DNA of 64,000 nt from Motacilla alba alba (lineage: Eukaryota; Chordata; Aves; Passeriformes; Motacillidae): positions 10,151,619 to 10,215,618 of the forward strand of contig NC_052026.1 of the NCBI RefSeq assembly GCF_015832195.1, read 5' to 3'. Shown here one piece after another: positions 59,301 to 64,000 of this stretch (its first letter is position 1; every line of letters begins with the position of its first letter). Both the position numbers and the translations under genes were made by a program. Under the pieces are notes generated by a model that was not told the DNA's origin, made no database searches, and saw only the letters and a list, made by a program, of their open reading frames with translations.

Positions 59301-59388
59301 AGCCCCGGCCAAGCGAATCTGCCAGGAGAATCACACGGCTCTGTTAAGACGACTCCAGGACGTAGCGAATGACCGAGGGTCCCACTGA
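41192..59388 (+). CDS. RBL2: RBL2 gene, retinoblastoma-like protein 2 (p130), complete coding region
   Basis: p130 is a nuclear pocket protein. In quiescent cells it binds E2F4/5-DP and the MuvB core to form DREAM, which represses cell-cycle genes; CDK phosphorylation releases it. Twenty-two exons encode 1,125 residues (human 1,139; the difference is mainly a shorter N-terminus). In order: Ala/Pro/Gly-rich N-terminus (1-30), N-terminal cyclin-fold domain with GNDMHWLACALYVACRK (about 66-370), pocket A (about 400-605, exons 9-13), Ser/Thr/Pro spacer (about 606-825, exons 14-16), pocket B (about 826-1070, exons 17-21) with a phospho-acceptor-rich loop, and a C-terminal region ending ANDRGSH. 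The start codon at 41192 is the first in frame with the conserved region in the CpG island. Splice sites are all GT-AG and the frame is intact. Confidence 0.97.
42686..42816 (+). CDS. RBL2: RBL2 exon 2
   Basis: Acceptor TTCACAG, donor CAAAG|GTAACT. It encodes GNDMHWLACALYVACRKAVP and EGNYVSLTRILRCSDQ, the start of the N-terminal cyclin-like fold, a hallmark of p107/p130. The 1,191-base intron that follows is AT-rich without a supported feature. Confidence 0.97.
44008..44208 (+). CDS. RBL2: RBL2 exon 3
   Basis: Acceptor TTTGCAG, donor CAGAG|GTGTGT. It encodes LIEFFNKMKKWEDMANLPSQ, RTERLERNFTVSAVIFKKYE and a basic RQQRGRKQR. The donor is of middling strength and is followed after eight bases by a perfect 12-bp hairpin (44217-44244). 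The intron is 721 bases. Confidence 0.96.
44217..44244 (+). repeat. Perfect 12-bp inverted repeat next to the RBL2 exon 3 donor
   Basis: CTGTTATTTCCA and TGGAAATAACAG flank a 4-nt AGTC loop. In the pre-mRNA this would form a 12-bp stem starting eight nucleotides after the GT of the donor at 44209. Confidence 0.8.
44930..44994 (+). CDS. RBL2: RBL2 exon 4 (65 nt)
   Basis: Acceptor CAAAAG, donor AAAG|GTAAGG. It encodes RQPCTVTEVFQFCWVLFVHA plus K, a hydrophobic helix of the N-terminal domain. The following intron (44995-48230) is the longest of the gene, with GC-richer patches near 45711-45800 and 46400-46520 and homopolymer T at about 46590; no gene is supported in it. Confidence 0.95.
48231..48359 (+). 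CDS. RBL2: RBL2 exon 5
   Basis: Acceptor TTGCAG, donor AAGG|GTATGT. It encodes NFPMISDDLVNSYHLLLCAL and DLVYGNALQCPNRKELLNPN, a conserved helical pair of the N-terminal cyclin fold. An 801-base intron follows. Confidence 0.97.
49161..49321 (+). CDS. RBL2: RBL2 exon 6
   Basis: Acceptor TTGTAG, donor AAAAAG|GTTGGT. It encodes SSDPPCIIEKLCSLHYGLVL and EAKGIKEHFWKPYIRKLFDK. The next intron is only 105 bases. Confidence 0.97.
49427..49491 (+). CDS. RBL2: RBL2 exon 7 (65 nt)
   Basis: Acceptor CTTACAG, donor GCGT|GTAAGT. It encodes LLKGKDENLTGFLDPGNFGD. This is part of the p107/p130-specific N-terminal region that lacks a counterpart in RB1 and is linked to CDK inhibition. A 627-base intron follows. 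Confidence 0.95.
50119..50305 (+). CDS. RBL2: RBL2 exon 8
   Basis: Acceptor GCTGTAG, donor ACAGG|GTGAGT. It encodes KAINKAYEEYVLSVGNLDER, an acidic segment with GEDADEEIGTL and the helix QVKHNLQQHFDR, leading to pocket A. A 700-base intron follows. Confidence 0.96.
51006..51172 (+). CDS. RBL2: RBL2 exon 9: start of pocket A
   Basis: Acceptor TTTCAG, donor CTCAG|GTAAAT. It encodes SLRITTPLTGRKYIKESNP and TYSLSRLHTMLAGLKNAPS. The TPLTG motif is a conserved CDK phosphorylation site just before the pocket A helices. A 500-base intron follows. Confidence 0.97.
51673..51782 (+). CDS. RBL2: RBL2 exon 10: pocket A
   Basis: Acceptor TTTCAG, donor AAAG|GTGGGA. It encodes SCSRDPSQSIANRVKEMHDV and a less conserved stretch ending FSNFSK. 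An 856-base intron follows without a supported feature. Confidence 0.95.
52639..52742 (+). CDS. RBL2: RBL2 exon 11: pocket A
   Basis: Acceptor CCTGCAG, donor TCT|GTAAGG. It encodes VASKHFRRAEMLYYKVLESV and IEQERKRLGDTDLS, core pocket A helices. The 374-base intron that follows contains a 10-bp inverted repeat at 52954-52980. Confidence 0.97.
53117..53254 (+). CDS. RBL2: RBL2 exon 12: pocket A
   Basis: 46 codons, acceptor CTTGCAG, donor AAG|GTAATG. It encodes AILEQDVFHRSLLACCLEII and NFPFVTEIFDIPVYHFYK, the most conserved part of pocket A. A 198-base intron follows. Confidence 0.97.
53453..53617 (+). CDS. RBL2: RBL2 exon 13: end of pocket A
   Basis: 55 codons, acceptor TGCACAG, donor GAG|GTGAGC. 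It encodes VIEVFIRAEDGLCREVVKHL and IEEQILESMAWKQGSVLW. A 559-base intron follows. Confidence 0.97.
54177..54288 (+). CDS. RBL2: RBL2 exon 14: start of spacer
   Basis: Acceptor TTTTAG, donor AAAAG|GTGAGA. It encodes MPPQYFERSAGSSVGGSPLT and PRRINEVRAESGGLGK. The SPLTPRR motif is a conserved proline-directed phosphorylation site. A 580-base intron follows. Confidence 0.95.
54869..55141 (+). CDS. RBL2: RBL2 exon 15: spacer
   Basis: Acceptor CCCCAG, donor CAAG|GTGAGG. It encodes LYDRYSSPTANPTRRRLFAD, a cyclin-docking RRLF-type motif typical of the p107/p130 spacer, then VPVQNVSPEAVSVTPVPGQ and ATVTANNGQTVTIPVQ. GC-rich. A 302-base intron follows. Confidence 0.96.
55444..55715 (+). CDS. RBL2: RBL2 exon 16: spacer to pocket B
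   Basis: Acceptor GTTACAG, donor AAAG|GTACTT. It encodes IANENGGITFFPVQVNVG, a Gln/Pro/Ala-rich stretch and RPRKMGSLALFFRK, the entry into pocket B. A 573-base intron follows. Confidence 0.96.
56289..56465 (+). CDS. RBL2: RBL2 exon 17: pocket B
   Basis: 59 codons, acceptor TCACAG, donor AAG|GTAAAG. It encodes VYHLASVRLRDLCAKLDVSD, KKIWTCFEYSLVHCPEIMMD and HLDQLLMCAIYVMTK, the cyclin-fold core that forms the LxCxE-binding cleft. A 172-base intron follows. Confidence 0.97.
56638..56709 (+). CDS. RBL2: RBL2 exon 18: pocket B (72 nt)
   Basis: 24 codons, acceptor CCTTAG, donor CAC|GTGAGC. It encodes VTNEDRSFQNIMRCYRTQPQ and AKSH. A 393-base intron follows. Confidence 0.95.
57103..57217 (+). CDS. 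RBL2: RBL2 exon 19: pocket B insertion loop
   Basis: Acceptor CTGCAG, donor AGAA|GTGAGT. It encodes VYRSVLIKGRRRRHSGSSD, a Ser/Gln-rich run and a charged NKER end. It is the p107/p130-specific loop in pocket B and is basic and phospho-acceptor rich. The 1,024-base intron that follows contains an inverted-repeat structure at 57799-57918. Confidence 0.95.
57799..57918 (+). repeat. Nested inverted repeats in RBL2 intron 19
   Basis: The outer arms TTTTCTGTCAG (57799-57809) and CTGACAGAAAA (57908-57918) are perfect 11-bp complements. Inside, ACTTCCCGC (57856-57864) and GCAGGAAGT (57874-57882) pair with one mismatch over a 9-nt loop. Confidence 0.6.
58242..58444 (+). CDS. RBL2: RBL2 exon 20: pocket B loop and helix
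   Basis: Acceptor CCGCAG, donor GCA|GTAAGT. It encodes SSPVMRSSSTLPVPQPSSAP, PTPTRLSGPNSDTEEEERGD and LIQFYNNVYIEQIKDFALKY. It is GC-rich with several S/TP sites that regulate p130. A 217-base intron follows. Confidence 0.97.
58662..58826 (+). CDS. RBL2: RBL2 exon 21: end of pocket B
   Basis: 55 codons, acceptor GAGCAG, donor AAG|GTGAGA. It encodes PPLSPYPFVRLGSPRRVQLS, HHPLYISPHRNESALSP and EKIFYYFSSSPSK, with many S/TP sites. A 391-base intron follows. Confidence 0.97.
59218..59388 (+). CDS. RBL2: RBL2 exon 22: C-terminal exon
   Basis: Acceptor CTCCAG, stop TGA at 59386-59388. It encodes RLKEINSMVRTGETPTKKRG, ILLEDGTEAPAKRICQENH and LLRRLQDVANDRGSH. This C-terminus is nearly invariant in vertebrate p130. 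Confidence 0.97.
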   Translation, partial: RLKEINSMVRTGETPTKKRGILLEDGTEAPAKRICQENHTALLRRLQDVANDRGSH

Positions 59389-60915
59389 GCCTGCACAGCT
59401 CCTCCCTCCCTGACTGCTGAGCCTGGGCCAGGGCATGAGGGGGGACAGCTCTGGGGACAGGCAGGATCCACCTCAGACCTGCAACACAACCCCAGGCCCT
59501 GCTTAAGCTCTTCACAAGGCAAGTGACCCCTCCCCAGCCTTGCCCAGAGAACACATCCCTCACCCAGCTGTGGACCTTGCAGCAGGTATTTACAGCTTTG
59601 CTTTGCTCTAGTCAGTGCTTCACCCTTGTTGGCTGTGGCCAGACAGGTCCAGGTGCCTCAGCATGGAGCCCTGCGCCAAGGTACCCACAGACAGTGTCAG
59701 GGTTCCTCACTAACCCCCTCACAAACTAACGGCCTAGGAGTAACATTCTCACACAGTCCAGTTCTCACAAAGGGACAAGGGGCAGTTTTGAGCCCTGCAG
59801 GAAGCTGGATGGACTCTGTCCAGATTCAGGATGTTGCACGTACCTTTGAGAAGCAGCATGGTGTTGAGCTTTAATGTGTGGCCCTTTGCTGTACCAAGGG
59901 AGGTGATTGTGTTGATTGGTTTGAGCTGTGCAATGTTTGAAAGTGAACTCACGTTCCCAAGGTGACACTTGGGATGGCGCTGTGAAGCATCATGTTTAAA
60001 GCAGATGAATTTTGCTGTATATTTGCAATGGCACTTTCTAAATGTGAATATTTTTTGCAAAGGCTGACTTCAGCCGTCTTTCTGTACTGAAACAATTTGA
60101 CTTTTGTATTTATTTCAATCTGACATCCCATTGCTCCTCTTACCAGCAAATGGCATTAAGAATTCATTGTAACTCAGTGGATATGCAGCAATGAATGCAG
60201 GAAGCCAGGGATGTGTGCTTTTGTTAGGAATTTTATATGCTTGTTGCTTTTCTTGATAGTCAGGCACTGTAGCCCTTGCTCACTCAGCAGCAGGAGGGTG
60301 GTGCCCATCTCCTAAAACATACACTTAGATATTTTGTTGGTGTTTAAAGGACATTTTAAAGGTGTTTAAAGGGCTTGGGAGTTTGGTTTTGTGTTTTCAT
60401 TTTTGTAAAAGGCCTAAACCAGGCTTCCTGGGAGAAATCCTTCCCTGCTACCACAATCAGCAGGTGCTGCACATAAACTTATCACTTGTTCTCGTTTAAA
60501 ATAGGTCCAAAATACCAGACTTGTTAGGAAAGCATCAACCCTCTCCCACAGTACAGGATGCCAATCCTCTGCTGGGGAGGGGGTGCTTTTCATGTAAAAT
60601 GTGGCACACTCAGGTTCCAGAAGGCTTTCTGAGGAAGCAAAAGCTACAAGTCCTGTTTTCAGTCATTCCTGCCCATCTGAAGAATAGGAAAATATAAGAC
60701 GTAACTCCCCTATAAATTCAACTAAAGTAAAGTAAAATAAAAACATTTTTCTTACCTGCATAACAAAAGCTGAAGTCCAGAAGTTGTGTAGATGTTTCTG
60801 TAAAAATATTTATGGACGTGTCAGACAATTCTTGTTGTTACTATGTTCCATTAACTTCACTTTGTATGAAAATATTGCAATTGTATTTTTCAATAAAGAC
60901 TTTATAGACTCTCAG
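59389..60915 (+). other. RBL2: RBL2 3' UTR
   Basis: Sequence from the stop codon to just past the single well-placed AATAAA at 60892-60897. The length of about 1.5 kb is usual for this gene. It ends with AU-rich sequence (TTTTGTATTTATTTC near 60100; ATATTTATGG near 60810). Confidence 0.8.
60892..60897 (+). terminator. RBL2: RBL2 polyadenylation signal AATAAA
   Basis: A canonical hexamer in TTTTTCAATAAAGACTTT context, with a GT-rich element (CCTGTTTGGGTGTG) 25-40 nt downstream. Cleavage is expected near 60910-60920. Confidence 0.8.
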
Positions 60916-63400
60916 TTTCCTGTTTGGGTGTGAAAAGCATTGTATGTGCAAAGTTAAAAAGTCTGCAGCAAGGACTTCACTCCCTCACTGCAATTAAAGG
61001 TTTAAAAATAAATAAATGATCACATCTTAGTCACACCACAAGGGAAAGGATTTACTCCTGTCCTGGTTTAGTCACTGTGGCTGTTCCATGCACATCCCCT
61101 CCTGCTGCTCCATCTGAAGGCACCAGGCAGGGCCTGGGAGTGGCAGCCGTGCCAGGGAATGCCCCAGCTCCAGCTGCTGCTCCCTTGGCAGAGCAGGAGG
61201 AGGATGGTGGCTGCCTCGCTGCACAGCACTGGAGGGCTCCAGAACAATCTGCCCTCCATGAAGGAGCTTTTAACACAAGATCTCACACACCCAGGGACCG
61301 CAGCATTATCTCCTCTGTGCTGGGTACTCGCATTCCCACTGAGGGGAATTTCTAAACATTCCTAAATAGTTAAGAACAGCTCTGACCACCACTGGCTGGT
61401 GCTGTATTTGTACAGCTACAGATGCACTGTTTGTCCCCTGTCTTTTTTACCTAGGGGGCCTAAGACTATTTCATTACTGTTCCTGTCCCTTTCTGAAAAC
61501 AAGTTGTTAAGTTACCCTCAGCTGTAACTAATAATAAAGATAGAAACTGCAAGTTCTACTTTCAAGAAAATGCTAAAGAAAACCCCCAGAAAACTTCAAC
61601 AAAGGTGATCCAAGGGAGAAAAAAAAGCATAAACTTTATATGAATGAAGATAAATCTGAAGTGGCTTCAAATAATTTCTTTCATGCCTTTGAACAGTTTG
61701 GTTGGAATCCAACTGCAACCTCAGCAGGAAACTCCAGTGGTGTAGCTTACAGATCCCTTGGAAATGTTCATTAGAGAGTTCAGAATTTCAAAGATGAAAT
61801 TCTGAAAGTAATGTCCAGAGTCAAGTAATGTCAAAGTAATGGCCAGACCTTACTCTTTCATCAAATTATGTACCTGTTCTAAGAAAAACAGCACAATCCA
61901 GGAGAAAAGGCTTTGATTTCCATGGCACTGTTTCAGTACTCATTCATCTAGCTTGCTCCTGGAACAGCTTCTTTTAAGACACAAATCTGATTATGAAAGT
62001 ACACTGCATTCTCTCCCTTTTCCCAGTCTAATTAAAAGATTAATTTTTCAGATTATTCATTCTAAACTAAACAGAATTCTGCATTCTCTAAATAAATAAA
62101 ATTATTGTCAACCAACCGCTGTTACTGGATTTGACTTGGAGCAATCCAACCTAGTGACCAGCCTTGCAGGGTCTGTGACAGCTGAGACAAACAAACTTAC
62201 TCCACTAACCCTCACCTTCCCAGCATTATGCTGTCACTGCTTCTGGGCGCTGTTCTTGCCAGCTGTGGCCTTTCCTGGCCAGCAGCAGCACTGGCAGCTG
62301 GGGCTGTGCTGCAGCAGAGCCCCAAGAGCTGCCCAAGATTAGAAGGGATTTAACCTTTTCCTTCAGCTAAGTGGCTTAGGAAATGTGCAAGTCAGTGATT
62401 TATAACAGAGGCTTCTGAGCAATCATAAAACTGAATGAAGAGGAATGGTCACAGCCCGGTTTAGCTCCAGGCCTGCCCTGCCCAAGCAGTTCATGTGCTC
62501 AGCACAAGGCCAGGCCCATCCTCTGATCACACCAGGAGTCCTTGAACTAAAACCTTCCCCATGATAAATCTCAAGCATTTCAATTTCAGTATCAGCCTTC
62601 CCCCCCCAAAAAAAAAAAAAAGAGAATAGCAGCAACAGAACTCATTTCACACTATTTTAGTGGCAATGCTCCAGGCCAATACATGCATCCTCAAACTTTT
62701 CCAACATCCTTTTCTTGAAAGGCACACAGGAGCACTTTTCCAGGCAATACAAACTCACCTTCAAATCAGTTCCTCCGTTCCTGTCCTCTCCTGCAAATCT
62801 GATCAGGCACATGGCAATTCTGAGGCACTTTCAATTCCTCACAACCTGCCGGTGTCCAGAATACTGAGGCTACTGGGACATAATGCCACTCAGAACACTG
62901 ACAGAGACAAGTGCCACAAAGCCATCTGGTTTTCCTGTCACTGAGTGTTATGACACTGCTGCAAAAGTCTCTGTCTATTTCCTTGGAAGCCAAGCAGTTG
63001 TTCTCAAACAGAACAGGTTGCAAATGACAAGTGAATTTAACTGTCAGATAAAAACAGATCACAAAAGACTCAACACAAACCCCACATCACTGCCCACCCT
63101 CCCAAAACACCTCGAGCCACTACAGGCTGTTCCAAGGCAGTTGGCTGGCACTAATGCCACCAGTACAAGCAAAGGGAGTCAAAGAGGCCAGATCCAAGGG
63201 GTGAGCCCTACAGGTTTTGACAGGACACTCCTGGGAAGCAAGAAAAGCCATCACACCAGGCTGTGGCATTAGGAAAAGTAAGCCTGTCCCAAGTTCACTT
63301 GAGCTTTGGAGCTGCTCCTGGTATCCCAGACACCTGTGCAGCCAGGTGCTCCCACTCTGCATTAAGTGTCCACAGCACAGACTAACAGGGACAAAAGCTA
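60916..63400. other. Intergenic region after RBL2
   Basis: About 2.5 kb between two converging transcripts. No supported exon was found. It contains a C8 then A13 run near 62600-62622 and moderately GC-rich stretches near 61070-61260 and 62220-62340 that hold small open frames without a family. Confidence 0.55.
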
Positions 63401-64000
63401 GAGCACAGTTTCTTTTTATTTTAAGATGTCACTATTAACACACACCAGTCAACTATCCTAAGAAATCCCCTAGACACCTAGGGAACCTAAAACCATCTAA
63501 GATTTTATTAGCTCAAGAGACCATCGTTAAAAGCTTTGATTTTAGTGTTTCTGTACTAAAAAGTCTAACAAGCCTGACATTCTGCTTGCACCCTGTCAGA
63601 CTAATGTGCGCTGTAGTGACAGTATCCATTTACAAATCAATAATACATCATACATCATCCCCAGCTTTACTTCTGGAAAGTGCTAAATGGAGTCAATGAA
63701 CCATCTATTTACAATTTCAAATCCTAACATATTTACAATAGAAACCAAAAGTATTTAAAACCATTAAATATAGTGTTTAACTCTGCTATATTAGTTTACA
63801 TGAACACAGCTTAACTCTGGCATTGTATTTCCAATACTAATATTTCCGCCAGTAATTTAAGATTCTTCTTAAAAAATTGCTATTCCTGGAGGGAAAAAAT
63901 AAAAGCTTAAAAACCAACCCAAAACCTCCAGGCATTTCAGAGCCCTGAGGAATTACCCACCCTCGACAGTCTTCAGGTAGAAGTACTGTAGTGTTCAAGA
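63400..64000 (-). other. AKTIP: Probable 3' UTR of a minus-strand gene, likely AKTIP
   Basis: Read on the - strand, the segment is AT-rich, has no long frame, and carries AATAAA at two places (+ strand TTTATT at 63415-63420 and 63504-63509) plus two Pumilio-type TGTAAATA elements (63706-63713 and 63730-63737 as TATTTACA). In vertebrates AKTIP lies next to RBL2 in the opposite orientation. The assignment rests on this gene order; no AKTIP coding sequence is visible. Confidence 0.4.

Overview
The window is vertebrate nuclear DNA, most likely from a bird. It carries two neighbouring genes on the + strand: CHD9 (chromodomain helicase DNA-binding protein 9; 5' part outside the window) and RBL2 (retinoblastoma-like 2, p130; complete). 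The tail of a third gene on the - strand, probably AKTIP by position, may enter at the right edge. The order CHD9-RBL2-AKTIP is the known vertebrate arrangement on human 16q12.2 and in birds. Short introns, GC- and CpG-rich 3' exons and the lack of obvious mammalian SINE/LINE sequence suggest a bird, but no species-level call is possible from reading alone.

Layout. 1-1205 is the end of a CHD9 intron. 1206-34988 holds 32 CHD9 coding exons (6,469 coding bases, about 2,155 residues): the end of chromodomain 1, chromodomain 2, the two-lobed Snf2 ATPase, the SANT/SLIDE-like DNA-binding part, a SANT-like helix block, a serine-rich acidic tract, two BRK domains and an acidic C-terminus. About 34989-37600 is the CHD9 3' UTR, with several possible polyadenylation signals. 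About 37600-40670 is intergenic and includes a candidate unassigned exon. 40671-40880 is a degenerate minisatellite next to a CpG-island promoter (about 40880-42110). 41192-59388 holds all 22 coding exons of RBL2 (1,125 codons). Its 3' UTR ends near 60915 at a clear AATAAA. 60916-63400 is intergenic. 63400-64000 looks like a 3' UTR read from the - strand.

Every exon was placed by reading the translation against the known vertebrate family order and checking splice dinucleotides and phase; the reading frame stays open through both genes. All splice sites are GT-AG except one GC-AG intron in CHD9 (25892-26810). Functionally, CHD9 is an ATP-dependent chromatin remodeller of the CHD6-9 class, and RBL2 is a pocket protein that holds E2F4/5 and the DREAM complex on cell-cycle genes in quiescence. 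They are neighbours, not a known functional unit.

The most interesting observation is a long collinear hairpin at 35681-35775 in the CHD9 3' UTR. It has precursor-microRNA geometry (33 of 39 opposed positions pair, with no bulge) and an AATAAA inside its 3' arm. Other observations: a 161-nt CHD9 exon flanked by a NAGNAG acceptor and a GC donor; a perfect 12-bp hairpin just after the RBL2 exon 3 donor; and a well-formed but unassigned exon between the genes. No unknown multi-gene system was found.
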